A model generated the notes under the pieces. The model was not told where the DNA came from and did no database searches. It saw nothing but the letters and a program-made list of their open reading frames with translations. Shown piece by piece: positions 1-8,751 of a DNA stretch of 64,000 bases. Position 1 is the first letter of the stretch, and every line of letters begins with the position of its first letter. The stretch is from Halorubrum lacusprofundi ATCC 49239 (lineage in GTDB: Archaea; Halobacteriota; Halobacteria; Halobacteriales; Haloferacaceae). Both the position numbers and the translations under genes were made by a program. Location of the stretch: positions 124,001 to 188,000 of the forward strand of contig NC_012029.1 of the NCBI RefSeq assembly GCF_000022205.1. The letters are read 5' to 3'.

Positions 1-2563
1 CTCCTCCGGAGCCGGGGGCGCCGGCCGCGGTCGACTCCGCGTCGTCGCTTTCAGAGAACGACCCGGACGAGAGGTCGAAAACGACCTGTTTCGTGTCGCC
101 GTCGGCGGTGCCGGTGAAGCCTCCGCGTTCGCCCCCTCCGCCCCGCGCTCCGCCCTTCGCCTCGATCGCCTTCTCCTCGCGAAGCCGGTCGAGCACCGTC
201 CCGGCGCGGGAGACGACTGGAGCCGGAACGCCCGCGAGGTCGGCGACGTGGACCCCGTACGACCGATTTGTCGGGCCGTCGCGAACGGTCCGGAGGAACG
301 TCACCTCGCCGTCGCGCTTGTCGACGGCGACGTGGACGTTCTCCACGCGCGGGAGGTGGTCTGCCAGCGTCGTCAGCTCGTGGTAGTGCGTGGCGAAGAG
401 GGTCCGCGCGCGCACCTCGTTATGTAAATACTCGGTCGCGGCCCACGCGATGGAGATGCCGTCGTAGGTGGCGGTGCCGCGGCCGACCTCGTCGAGGATG
501 ACGATCGAGTCGGCGGTCGCCGAGTGGAGGATGTTCGACAGCTCCTGCATCTCCACCATGAACGTGGAGCGCCCCTGTGCCAGCTCGTCGAGCGCGCCGA
601 CGCGGGTGTAGATTCCGTCGACGAGCCCGACCGTCGCCGTCCGCGCGGGGACGAACGACCCCGCCTGCGCGAGCAGCTGGATCAGCGCCGCCTGCCGCAT
701 ATACGTCGATTTCCCGCTCATGTTCGGCCCGGTGACGATGAGGAAGCCGCGCTCCCCGTCGAGCCGGAGATCGTTCGGCACGAAATCGGTCGTCCGCTCG
801 ACGACCGGGTGGCGCCCGGCCTCGACGTCGAGCCGGCGCTCGTCGGCGAGTTCGGGTCGCGTCCAGTCGTTGCCGGCGGCGTGGGTCGCCAGCGACGCGA
901 GCGCGTCGATCTCGGCGACCGCTCGCCCCACGTCCTGTAAGAGTTCGGCGTCGGCGGCGACCCGCTCTCGGAGCTCCTCGAACAGCTCGTACTCCAGCTC
1001 GCCCCGGGCCTCCTCCAACCGGAGCACCTCGCGTTCCCGCTCTTCCAGTTCGTCGGTGACGAACCGCTTCGAGTTCTTCAGCGTCTTGATCTCGCGGTAG
1101 TGCTCGGGAACCCCGTCGGCCGCGGATTTGCCGACCTGGATGTAGTAACCGTCCGTCTTGTTGCGGTCGACGGTGACGTGACTCAACCCGTACTGCCGCT
1201 TTTCGCGCTCTGCGAGCCTATCGAGCCACTCGTTCGCCTTCTCGTGGCGCGCGATCAGCTCGTCGAGCTCGCCGTCGTATCCCACCCTGAGTAGCCCGCC
1301 CTGCGTCTTCGTCTTCGGCGGGTCCTCCGCGAGCGCGTCCGCGAGTTCGTCGTGGAGGGTCGCGGCGCGCTCGCGGTCGATTCGCTCCAGCACCGCTGCG
1401 ACCGGGGAGTCCGCGAGCGCGGTCCCGGACACGGCGTCGGCGAGCGCGGGCACCAGCGCCAGCGAGTCCCGCACCGAAAGGAGTTCCCGCGCGCCCGCGC
1501 TCCCGCTAGTCGCCCGCGCCGCGAGCCGTTCGAGATCGTACGCGTCGCCGAGCGTCTCTCGCAGGCGGTCGCGCGCGAGCGCTGCCGACGCGAGCGCCTC
1601 CACCGCGTCGAGCCGGCGGTTCAGTTCCTCGCGGTCCCGGCGCGGGCGGGTGATCCACTCTCGGAGGAGGCGGCCGCCGGCGGCGGTGACGGTGTGATCG
1701 ACCGTCTCGAACAGCGAGCCGTCGGCGTCGCCGCGCATCGTCTCGGTGAGTTCGAGGTTGCGTTGGGTCGTGGCGTCGACGGCGACGTGGTCGCCGTCGC
1801 CGTAGGCCGTGAGACGGGTGATCGATGCCAACACGCCGGCGCCGGTTTCCTCGACGTAGCCGAGGACGGCTCCCGCCGCGCGCAGCGCCAGTTCGGAGTC
1901 GATGCCGACGCTGTCGGCGGTCTCCCGCCCGAACTGCTCGCGGACCGCGTGTTTCGCGCGTCCCGGCGCGAACGCCTCCGCGTCGAAGACGGAAACCGAC
2001 CCCGAGAGGTCCTCTCGGACCGCTCCGAGCAGTCGGTCGTCGTTGCGGACGCGCGGTCCCGGGAGCACCTCGGCGGGGTCGAAGCGGTACAGCTCCGCGC
2101 GGAGGTCGCCCTCGTCGTCGACTTCGGTGACGAGGAACCGGCCCGTGGTCACGTCGGCGAGCGCGAGCCCGTAGGGGCCGTCCGCGTCGTCGCCCTCGCG
2201 GACGATCGCCGCGAGGTACCGCGCGTCGTCGTCGGCGGTTTCGAGGAGCGTCCCAGGCGTGACGACGCGGGTAATCTCCCGGGCGTGGCCGTCCTCGGTC
2301 TCGTACTGGTCGGCGACGGCGACCCGGTAGCCGCGCTCGACGAGCGCCTTCACGTACGGGGTCAGCTCCGAGAGCGGCACGCCCGCCATCGGGTACGACG
2401 AGCCGTGCGAGGACTTCTGTGAGACGGTCAGGTCCAGCTCGTCGGCGACCAGCTCGGCGTCGTCCGCGAAGAACTCGTAGAAGTCGCCGCACTGCATGGC
2501 GAGGATGTCCGCGTCGGTCTCGGCCTTGAGGTCGAGGAACTCCCCGACGATCCCCGTTGGCAT
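1..2563 (-). CDS. mutS: DNA mismatch repair protein MutS (3' end outside window)
   Basis: Recognises mismatched DNA and starts repair as an ATP-driven clamp. The reading frame stays open from an ATG at 2563 to the window edge, about 854 codons, so only the far C-terminus is missing. The N-terminus carries the mismatch-binding motif MQCGDFYEFFADDA. The ATPase domain has the P-loop GPNMSGKSTYMRQ (around 690-735), then the Walker B ILDEVGRGT and the FATHYHEL switch motif. The last visible residues form a Gly/Ser/Asp-rich low-complexity stretch common before the C-terminal helices of haloarchaeal MutS1. The start follows a CATATAT sequence and gives the canonical MPTGIVGEFLDLKAE beginning. Opposite-strand reading frames in this region are shadows. 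No partner MutL is visible; it may lie beyond the edge. Confidence 0.95.
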   Translation of the reverse strand, partial: MPTGIVGEFLDLKAETDADILAMQCGDFYEFFADDAELVADELDLTVSQKSSHGSSYPMAGVPLSELTPYVKALVERGYRVAVADQYETEDGHAREITRVVTPGTLLETADDDARYLAAIVREGDDADGPYGLALADVTTGRFLVTEVDDEGDLRAELYRFDPAEVLPGPRVRNDDRLLGAVREDLSGSVSVFDAEAFAPGRAKHAVREQFGRETADSVGIDSELALRAAGAVLGYVEETGAGVLASITRLTAYGDGDHVAVDATTQRNLELTETMRGDADGSLFETVDHTVTAAGGRLLREWITRPRRDREELNRRLDAVEALASAALARDRLRETLGDAYDLERLAARATSGSAGARELLSVRDSLALVPALADAVSGTALADSPVAAVLERIDRERAATLHDELADALAEDPPKTKTQGGLLRVGYDGELDELIARHEKANEWLDRLAEREKRQYGLSHVTVDRNKTDGYYIQVGKSAADGVPEHYREIKTLKNSKRFVTDELEEREREVLRLEEARGELEYELFEELRERVAADAELLQDVGRAVAEIDALASLATHAAGNDWTRPELADERRLDVEAGRHPVVERTTDFVPNDLRLDGERGFLIVTGPNMSGKSTYMRQAALIQLLAQAGSFVPARTATVGLVDGIYTRVGALDELAQGRSTFMVEMQELSNILHSATADSIVILDEVGRGTATYDGISIAWAATEYLHNEVRARTLFATHYHELTTLADHLPRVENVHVAVDKRDGEVTFLRTVRDGPTNRSYGVHVADLAGVPAPVVSRAGTVLDRLREEKAIEAKGGARGGGGERGGFTGTADGDTKQVVFDLSSGSFSESDDAESTAAGAPGSGG

Positions 2564-2647
2564 ATATCCGTACTCCCGCCGTCGGCGGGTAAAACCCTAC
2601 GGGTGTGCCGTGGCCCTAACGGGCGTATGGTCGCCGCGGCGTCCGTG

Positions 2648-3202
2648 TCACCCCAGACGGTTCCGCCGCGTCGACACCCGGTGAATGACCCCGGAGAGGC
2701 CGAAAAGCACCGCGAACAGGACCGCGTACGCGTATCCGGAAACCGCCGCGAACGGGACCGTTCCGATCCACGCCGCGCCGCCGAGCAGTCCGCACACGAC
2801 TGCGAGGCCGATGTAGTACTCCCCCCAGAGGATCTCGTTCCCCGAGACCACTTCGAGGTACATCTCGAGCTGACGGCTCTCCTCGGTCAGCGAGACGATC
2901 CCGCGGTTCGGCTCGTAATCGATGAATCCCCCACCGGCGAGTTTCGGCAGGTGAGACTGGTGGAGCGCGGTGTACACCCGCTTGCGCTGTTTGTACGTCA
3001 CTTCGGGGATTTCGACGTCGTTCTCCCACGCCGCAAGCTGCTCGGCGATGTCCCTGACGCGAGCGTCGTCATCGTGTTGTTTCAGGTAGGTGATCACGTT
3101 CCGCCGCCGCCGGTTACTGAGCGCCTTGAACACCTCGTCCCGTGAGGGTTCGTCGGCGTCGTTGTTCGTCGCTTCCTTCTCCCCTATGAGTTGTGGTGTC
3201 AT
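2648..3202 (-). CDS. DUF7344-type winged-helix membrane protein
   Basis: A 184-residue protein of a haloarchaeal family (DUF7344 as I recall it). Residues 20-110 form a winged-helix-like domain with the hallmark FKALSNRRRRNVITYL and HLPKLAGGGFIDY motifs. Residues about 125-175 contain two hydrophobic segments, so a DNA-binding-like domain appears tethered to the membrane. It ends in a basic tail. It is a likely regulator, but its target is unknown. A paralogue of the same layout lies at 4659-5222, and the pair sits beside the TasA/SipW cluster. The ATG at 3202 is followed by an acidic N-terminus typical of haloarchaeal proteins. The fold assignment is strong and the function is inferred. Confidence 0.8.
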   Translation of the reverse strand: MTPQLIGEKEATNNDADEPSRDEVFKALSNRRRRNVITYLKQHDDDARVRDIAEQLAAWENDVEIPEVTYKQRKRVYTALHQSHLPKLAGGGFIDYEPNRGIVSLTEESRQLEMYLEVVSGNEILWGEYYIGLAVVCGLLGGAAWIGTVPFAAVSGYAYAVLFAVLFGLSGVIHRVSTRRNRLG

Positions 3203-3303
3203 GGCTCAGTCACGTGTTGAATTACCTTACCTATTGAGACCAGATCACATATCACTATCTATTACTATTCCGCCGAGACTGTCTGGAAGATATACAGCTC
3301 TTG

Positions 3304-3337
3304 ACATCCTCCTCTGCGTTCACGCGGAGGAGGATGT
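3304..3337. repeat. Perfect hairpin resembling IS200/IS605-type or PATE end
   Basis: Lies in the 311-nt gap 3203-3513, which is more AT-rich than its surroundings and has no credible gene. ACATCCTCCTCTGCG pairs with CGCGGAGGAGGATGT across the loop TTCA: 15 pairs, one of them a G-U wobble. Similar GACATCCTCC hairpins are found at the right ends of haloarchaeal TnpB-type insertion sequences and in the palindrome-associated elements derived from them (from memory). No tnpB remnant is visible next to it, so this would be a solo end or a small non-autonomous element. A transcription signal is the alternative. Confidence 0.5.
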
Positions 3338-3513
3338 AAATTTGTATAAACTGCCAATCACAGCGCTACTCGCGAGCCGTCCGCGATCGAAACCATCGTG
3401 TGAATGCTCAGAACTTGTCATCCAAATGAATATGTGTATCCCGGCTCTGTATCGCATCTCATACCGGTTGGTAGGTCGCGCATACATAGGCTCCCTCGTC
3501 ACCAACGACTGGC

Positions 3514-4425
3514 ATGACGGCATCACACGATACCGACACCCCTCTCGGCCGGCTTCGGCGTCCAGAGTACACCGGCGAAAACCGCTGTCTCCCCTGCACG
3601 GTCGTCAACGTCGCGATCGCCGCGGTCGGCGCAGTCGCCGTCGGCGCGCTGATCGCGGTCGAACTCGGCGCGGTCGTCCTCGCCGTCGCGCTCGCAGCGA
3701 TCTGGCTCCGCGGCTACCTCGTGCCCGGCACGCCCGAACTCACGAAGCGCTACCTCCCCGGGCGCGCGTTGCGGCTGTTCGGAAAGGGACGCGACGCCGG
3801 GCCGCCGGCGGAGGTCGACGCCGAATCGTACCTCCTGTCGGCCGAGGTGTTGGTCGAGACGCCGGACGGGAGCGACCTCGCGTTCGCGCCGTGGTTCGAG
3901 TCGGCGTGGCGGACGCACCTCGCCGCGCTGCGCGACGCGGCCGACGCCGAGTTCGGCGCGTCGTCGGTGCCGGGCGAGGCGGTCGGAGCCGCCGAGACCG
4001 CCCCCGACGGTACCTGCCCTGCCTCTCCCGCCGACATCGCCGCCCTCGCGCGGCTCGCCGGCGTCGACGAGGACGGGCTCTCGCTGCGGTGGCGCGGCGA
4101 AGCGGGATTCGCGCACGCCGGCAACGAGCGAATCGGTCACTGGGAGTCCCGATCGGCGTTCCTCGCGGATGTCGCCGCCGACCGCGCGTTAACGGCGCAT
4201 CTCGACGACTGGGCGTCGCTCCCGCTCGTCTCCCGGAGCGGCGTGCTCGGTGCGCTCCGGCTGTTCGTCGAGCGGTGCCCGACTTGTGAGGGGCCGGTAC
4301 AGTTGGAAGAGCGGGTCGTCGAGTCGTGCTGTTCGAGCTACGAAGTCGTCGCCGGGCGGTGTACCGCGTGTACCGCGCGGCTGTTCGAACTCGACCTCCC
4401 GCCGTCGCTCGCGGAAGCGCGGTAG
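3514..4425 (+). CDS. Conserved membrane protein with Cys-rich C-terminus, function unknown
   Basis: 303 residues. An N-terminal CLPC motif (about residues 25-28) is followed by one or two hydrophobic segments (about 30-70). A soluble middle part is rich in Asp, Glu and Ala. The C-terminus looks like a treble-clef or zinc-ribbon site: CPTC near residue 254, then CCSSYEV and CTAC about 15-30 residues later. I do not recognise a named family, though the layout is one I associate with haloarchaeal conserved proteins. It is transcribed away from the DUF7344 gene at 2648-3202 and ends 57 nt before a repeat element. Metal binding is an inference from Cys spacing. Confidence 0.7.
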   Translation: MTASHDTDTPLGRLRRPEYTGENRCLPCTVVNVAIAAVGAVAVGALIAVELGAVVLAVALAAIWLRGYLVPGTPELTKRYLPGRALRLFGKGRDAGPPAEVDAESYLLSAEVLVETPDGSDLAFAPWFESAWRTHLAALRDAADAEFGASSVPGEAVGAAETAPDGTCPASPADIAALARLAGVDEDGLSLRWRGEAGFAHAGNERIGHWESRSAFLADVAADRALTAHLDDWASLPLVSRSGVLGALRLFVERCPTCEGPVQLEERVVESCCSSYEVVAGRCTACTARLFELDLPPSLAEAR

Positions 4426-4481
4426 TACGGACCCGTTTTTGACGGCGTTCGATCGGCGGCGCTCGCCGCGGCGAACGCGCA

Positions 4482-4625
4482 TTTATAAGGGATCTACAGC
4501 GTCGTTGTCGGCTGTTTATAAGTGGTTGCTGGCGGATCGACGGTGAACACCTCCAAAGCCCCAGCCGCGAGGCCCGTTGGCCGCTCGCCGGCGCACGCCA
4601 CCGCCTCGGCGACGACTTTTATAAG
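4482..4625 (+). repeat. TTTATAA-bounded hairpin element, copy F (internally deleted)
   Basis: Occupies most of the gap between two convergent genes. It begins with TTTATAAG (4482-4489), repeats TTTATAAG at 4515-4522, then has the family head GTGAACACCTCCAAAGCC and left hairpin arm AGCCGCGAGG (from 4563). It then jumps straight to the family tail (GCGCACGCCACCGC) and ends with TTTATAAG at 4618-4625. The right hairpin arm and the C-rich middle found in the other copies are absent, so this is an internal-deletion derivative of 144 bp. No gene is present here. Confidence 0.8.
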
Positions 4626-4658
4626 TAACACCGAAACGTCGCAAAATCGCAGGTCGCC

Positions 4659-5222
4659 TCAGCCGCGTCGTCGCAGACGGAGGGTGGCACTTCGGCCGGC
4701 TCGAAGCTGCCGGAGCACGGAGAAACGGTTGATCCACAGTTGGTAGGCGCTCGCGGCGGCGAACAGCGCGAGCGCGAGGCTCGTCAGCAGGACCGGATCG
4801 ATCGCGGAGACGAGGGGGACGCCGAGCAGCGCCGCGAGCAGGACCGTCAAGGAGACGACGCCGAGCGCGCGGTACAGCTCCGACCACGTGACGCCGGCGC
4901 TCGCGACCACCTCGGTGTACAGCGCCACGTCCCGCGCGTGCCGGGACACCTCGATCGTCTGGGTCTCCCGGTCGTACTCGATCACGCCGAGCTCTTCGAG
5001 CTTCGGGAGGTGCGTCTGCACGAGCGACGTGTACACGCTCTCGCGACAGCGCTTCGGCGGCGGGCTCTCGCCGGTCTCGTGGCCCGCGACCAGCGCCGAC
5101 AGCTCGTGAACCGTCACGACGCCGCCGACGCTCCCGAGCTGTTCGAGAGCGCGCCGACGGCGTTCGTTCGCGAGGATCGTGTACACCTGTTCGGCCGGAA
5201 GTAGGTCTGTTCGGAGCTTCAT
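4659..5222 (-). CDS. DUF7344-type winged-helix membrane protein (paralogue)
   Basis: 187 residues from the ATG at 5222. A longer frame continues upstream, but its extra sequence does not look like family protein. Residues about 1-110 form the winged-helix-like domain (YTILANERRRRALEQL, HLPKLEELGVIEYD). Two membrane segments follow (about 125-170) and then an Arg-rich tail. It has the same architecture as the product of 2648-3202. It is probably a membrane-tethered transcription factor; since it is divergent from the TasA-like gene at 5671, control of that cluster is a reasonable guess, not shown by sequence. Confidence 0.75.
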   Translation of the reverse strand: MKLRTDLLPAEQVYTILANERRRRALEQLGSVGGVVTVHELSALVAGHETGESPPPKRCRESVYTSLVQTHLPKLEELGVIEYDRETQTIEVSRHARDVALYTEVVASAGVTWSELYRALGVVSLTVLLAALLGVPLVSAIDPVLLTSLALALFAAASAYQLWINRFSVLRQLRAGRSATLRLRRRG

Positions 5223-5670
5223 GGATGTGGGCCGCCGACGTCCGAAAAACGGAGCGTCAGTCGATACGTCTGACACGTCCGATGGGAGCATATGTATGGT
5301 CCGGCTACCCGGTCGGCGACGGACCTCGCCGCTCCGCTCTCCTCGCGAAATCACCGAAAACCGATACACGTGAGCGAGTTGAGTTACGGGCGACTCGGTG
5401 AGCCCGCCGAACGCCGACGCCACGTGATACGGCCTTCGTACCGCTCGGACCGCCGCGAGTACGTTCTTCGTTCCGGGATCGGCGCCATGAGTAGGGCACC
5501 CAAACCGCCGATCGAACGGCCCGTTGAACCGAGAAAATCTGGCGTTCTACCCGGTCGAACGGCGCGTTCGACGATGACGTGGCTACGCGTAACTACGTCG
5601 GTATCCCTCGGAGGAGAGAGTAACCGACTTCGGCTAACCGGCACGGACGGGGGCGAGTCGGCAACGAACC
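5223..5670. other. Intergenic region between divergent genes
   Basis: 448 nt without a credible gene; the frames that cross it are short and Arg/Ser-rich like other GC-driven shadows. It must hold the promoters of the DUF7344 gene (leftward) and of the TasA-like gene at 5671 (rightward). An AT-rich patch GCATATGTATGG at 5289-5300 is the best TATA candidate, facing either way. I see no clear TATA at the -27 distance from 5671 and no repeat. Confidence 0.5.
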
Positions 5671-7146
5671 ATGAACCCGGACACAAACGACACAATCGGA
5701 CTCTCGCGACGCACGCTGCTCGCCGGCCTCGGTGCCGTCGGCGTGGCCTCTGCGGGCGCGGGACTCGGGACGACGGCGTATTTCAACGACACCGAGTCGT
5801 TTGAGGGTAACACGCTCACCGCGGGCGAGCTCGATCTCAAGCTCGACTACCGCGCCACGTACGCGGGCGGCCCTGGGCGCATCGATGAGATCAACGGCTG
5901 GTATCCGGACTTCGAGGTTGAAGAAGAGGAGGACGGCGTCTACCTCATCGGCGAGGTCCCGAATATCGACGAGGGCGAGTGGCCCGATATCGTGCAGGAG
6001 CGCGACTTCTGTGCGCCCGACGTGGGCCTGATCAACGGCGACCAGATCCCGGTCTTCACGCTCGACGACGTGAAACCCGGTGATTGCGGCGAGGTGACGA
6101 TCAGCCTCCACATCTGTGACAACCCCTCGTGGGTGTGGATGAACGGTGAGCTAACCGCGAACGACGAGAACACCGTCTCCGAGCCCGAGGCGGGCGCGGA
6201 CGGTGAGGGTAACGCGCTCGGCGACGACAGTGACGGCCCGATCAGCGGTGAGGGCGAGCTGGCCGACGCCATCGACGTGACGGTATGGTACGACGAGAAC
6301 TGCAACAATATCCTGGACGCCGACGCCGAGGAAGCAGGGGATTCGGTGTGCGTTCAGCTCGTGATCGACACGTCCGGATCGATGGGTGGCAGCCGTATCG
6401 CCAACACGAAAAGCGGCGCGAAACAGCTTGCGGAAACTATCCTCGATGCGAATCCCGACAACCAGGTCGGCGTCACGCGATTCAACAACGGAGCCAGCAC
6501 GCCGCAACAGCTGACTGATGACCTGGACGACGTCGAGGCCGCGATCGACGGGCTCAGCGCGAGCGGAGGCACCAACGCTCAGGCCGGCGTGGACGCCGGA
6601 CAGGCTGAACTCGAGAACTGCCCCCACGACAACCGCGTGATGGTCGTCTTCGGCGACGGCGACATCAACACCGACGGCAGCGCGGCGAAAGTCGCTGGGA
6701 CCGAGATCTTCGCGATCGGCGTCGGCGGCGCGAGCTTCAGCGACCTCGAGGACCTCGCCAGCGATCCGGCCGACGAGCACGTGTTCTTCGCGATCGACGA
6801 CGGGGCCATCGAGCAGATCTTCGGACAGGTCGCCGAGACGATCACAGTCGGCGAGGAGGTCATCTTCGAGGGATCGCTCGCCGGGGCGATGGCTGCGCTC
6901 TCGGATGGGATTGCGCTTGACGGCAACCGCTCTGTCGAGGGCCGACAGCCCTACGAGGGCGGCCTCACCCAGTGTATCGGCTTCGAGTGGTGTCTGCCTG
7001 CAGAGGTCGGCAACGAGGTCCAGACCGACTCCGTGGCCTTCGATCTCGGCTTCTACGCCGAACAGTCGCGGCACAACGACGCGCCGGACGTGTCGTTCAA
7101 CGGAACGGCCCCGACCAGCAACAGCACCGCAAACGTGTCGCAGTAG
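5671..7146 (+). CDS. SipW-dependent TasA-like secreted protein with nested vWA domain
   Basis: 491 residues. The N-terminus has a TAT-like leader (SRRTLLAGLGAVGVASAGAG) and then TTAYFNDTESFEGNTLTAGE, the hallmark start of SipW-processed TasA/camelysin-type proteins. Two parts of a TasA-like beta-sandwich flank an inserted von Willebrand A domain (about residues 225-390) with the metal-ion site DTSGS near residue 231 and GDGD later. The sandwich resumes with EGSLAGAMAALSDG and closes with the family motif FYAEQSRHND. The paralogue at 7279 lacks the insertion at the same point, showing a nested domain. Probably exported and assembled at the cell surface; adhesion or fibre formation is inferred from bacterial TasA and from vWA biology. 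Confidence 0.85.
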   Translation: MNPDTNDTIGLSRRTLLAGLGAVGVASAGAGLGTTAYFNDTESFEGNTLTAGELDLKLDYRATYAGGPGRIDEINGWYPDFEVEEEEDGVYLIGEVPNIDEGEWPDIVQERDFCAPDVGLINGDQIPVFTLDDVKPGDCGEVTISLHICDNPSWVWMNGELTANDENTVSEPEAGADGEGNALGDDSDGPISGEGELADAIDVTVWYDENCNNILDADAEEAGDSVCVQLVIDTSGSMGGSRIANTKSGAKQLAETILDANPDNQVGVTRFNNGASTPQQLTDDLDDVEAAIDGLSASGGTNAQAGVDAGQAELENCPHDNRVMVVFGDGDINTDGSAAKVAGTEIFAIGVGGASFSDLEDLASDPADEHVFFAIDDGAIEQIFGQVAETITVGEEVIFEGSLAGAMAALSDGIALDGNRSVEGRQPYEGGLTQCIGFEWCLPAEVGNEVQTDSVAFDLGFYAEQSRHNDAPDVSFNGTAPTSNSTANVSQ

Positions 7147-7230
7147 ACACGCGACTCCGAGCGGGACACCCGCTCGCCCCCGGGCGGTACTCGCCCGGTT
7201 CCCGGTTCGGCGCCTTCGGGCGGCCGACGC

Positions 7231-7269
7231 GGCGGTTCGTGACCGCCACCGGGAGTTCCCCTCAGGGGA
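7231..7269 (+). promoter_or_regulatory. Two-hairpin intercistronic leader upstream of 7279
   Basis: Hairpin 1 is GGCGGT-TCGTG-ACCGCC (7231-7247). Hairpin 2 is TCCCC-TCA-GGGGA (7257-7269), ending nine bases before the ATG at 7279. The leader at 8704-8743 has the same order with different stem bases. The GGGGAT strand could also serve as a weak ribosome binding site that the hairpin would mask. Confidence 0.5.
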
Positions 7270-7278
7270 TGATACACA

Positions 7279-8631
7279 ATGAACGACGATACAATCGGAC
7301 TCTCGCGGCGCAAGATGCTGGTCGGACTCGGTGCGGTCGGTGTCGCCTCCGCGGGCGCAGGACTGGGAACGACGGCGTACTTCAACGACACCGAGTCGTT
7401 CGATGACAACACGCTGACGGCCGGCGAACTGGACCTGTTCGTCCACGTCGACTACTCCGAAGACCAGGGCAGCTACGCGCAGTACTCCACCCCTGACGGG
7501 ACCTTCATCGACGGCAACGTCGTGGGCGGCGGAGAGGGTGACCCCCTCAGCATCCAGGTCTCCGACCTCAAGCCCGGCGACTCCGGCGAGGGCGAGTTCT
7601 GCTTCTCGATCGTCGACAACCCCGCGTACATGTGGATGTGTGGCGCGGTGACTGAGAACAACGAAAATGGGCAGTCCGAGCCCGAGATGGACGCCGACAC
7701 GACCGGCGGCGACCCCGGCGAAGGCATGGGCGAACTCGCCGACGCGATGCAGGTGACTGTCTCGTACTGCACCGACGACGACGGCGAATACGCTCTCGGC
7801 GAGGAGATCGCTTCCGGCTCGCTGGCGGACGTGATGAGCGCGCTCGACAACGGCATCCCCCTCTCCGGCGACGGCGACGCGGAGGCCCCGGTCGACGGCC
7901 GCGCGCCCTTCGAGGGCGTCGACTCGGCTTTCGTCAACGAAACCGAGGTCAACGCGGCCGAGCAGTGCGTCTGCTTCGAGTGGGAGGTCCCGTTCGACGT
8001 GGGCAACGAGATTCAGACCGACTCTGTCGCGTTCGACTTCGAGTTCTACGCGGTGCAGTCGCGCCACAACGACGGCTCGGCCAACCCCTGTATCACCTCC
8101 CGTGAGGTCGAGGGCTTCGGCAAGCAGGACTACGAGCCGGACGCCGACGTGCTGTGGGCCTCCAAGGCGCGCAACGGCGGCTCCAACACCTTCGAGCTGA
8201 TCGTGGGCGACGACAACAGCAACGCCGACACCGCCGACTACGACTTCGGCGGCAGCAGCTTCGACGGTGACCTGACGGTCGCGTACGACGCCGACACCGG
8301 CGAAGCGACTCTCGAACTCGCCAACGGTACCACCACCGACGTCAGCTACGCCGTCAGCAACGCCGCCGGCGACGTGATCTCTATCGTCGCGCGCGGCAGC
8401 GACGCGAGCCACCTCGCGAGCGTCTCGAACGTCCGGGTCAACGGGACGGCCCCAACTGGTCCCGACGCAGTCGAGGCGGACGGCAGCGAGACCGTCTCTC
8501 TCCTGATCGAGGACGTCGACGCCAGCGCCGACTGGGAACTGACCGCGGACGTGGCGTTCGAGGGCCTCGACGACGACCCGAGCGCTTCGGACGAGAACCC
8601 CGCAGTGTACGTCGAGGTGCTCGACGCGTAG
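7279..8631 (+). CDS. SipW-dependent TasA-like secreted protein without vWA
   Basis: 450 residues. It has the same TAT-like leader and TTAYFNDTESFDDNTLTAGE opening as the neighbours. The TasA-like sandwich is uninterrupted (about residues 50-265): where the paralogues at 5671 and 8752 carry a vWA insert, this protein runs directly into GEEIASGSLADVMSALDNG. The closing motif FYAVQSRHND is followed by an extra C-terminal beta-rich domain (about 275-450) with repeated Ala/Asp/Thr-rich strands. That domain resembles the extra anchor-type modules often attached to haloarchaeal SipW cargo, an uncertain assignment. Likely the core, non-adhesive subunit of the same surface system. Confidence 0.8.
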   Translation: MNDDTIGLSRRKMLVGLGAVGVASAGAGLGTTAYFNDTESFDDNTLTAGELDLFVHVDYSEDQGSYAQYSTPDGTFIDGNVVGGGEGDPLSIQVSDLKPGDSGEGEFCFSIVDNPAYMWMCGAVTENNENGQSEPEMDADTTGGDPGEGMGELADAMQVTVSYCTDDDGEYALGEEIASGSLADVMSALDNGIPLSGDGDAEAPVDGRAPFEGVDSAFVNETEVNAAEQCVCFEWEVPFDVGNEIQTDSVAFDFEFYAVQSRHNDGSANPCITSREVEGFGKQDYEPDADVLWASKARNGGSNTFELIVGDDNSNADTADYDFGGSSFDGDLTVAYDADTGEATLELANGTTTDVSYAVSNAAGDVISIVARGSDASHLASVSNVRVNGTAPTGPDAVEADGSETVSLLIEDVDASADWELTADVAFEGLDDDPSASDENPAVYVEVLDA

Positions 8632-8703
8632 GCGGACGGCTTCACTGACATACGGGGGCGTATTCCCCCACCTCCCACTCCGGACCCGCGCGGGCGGCCG
8701 GGA

Positions 8704-8743
8704 CGACGGTTCGACTCCGTCGGTGGGACTTCCCCTCGGGGAA
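8704..8743 (+). promoter_or_regulatory. Two-hairpin intercistronic leader upstream of 8752
   Basis: Hairpin 1 is CGACGG-TTCGACT-CCGTCG (8704-8722). Hairpin 2 is TTCCC-CTCG-GGGAA (8730-8743), eight bases before the ATG at 8752. Stem bases differ from the copy at 7231-7269 but pairing is kept. A further hairpin, GGGGG-CGTATT-CCCCC, lies just after the upstream stop codon (about 8654-8669) and may mark an RNA end or processing point. Confidence 0.5.
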
Positions 8744-8751
8744 TCACACTC

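Noticed and set aside
1352-2422. Rightward 356-codon frame inside mutS
   Set aside because: Antisense shadow; mutS on the other strand has all its motifs.
6151-8412. Long leftward open frame (753 codons) opposite two cargo genes
   Set aside because: Val/Arg/Asp-rich antisense shadow of high-GC genes; the forward frames have leaders, family motifs and coupled starts.
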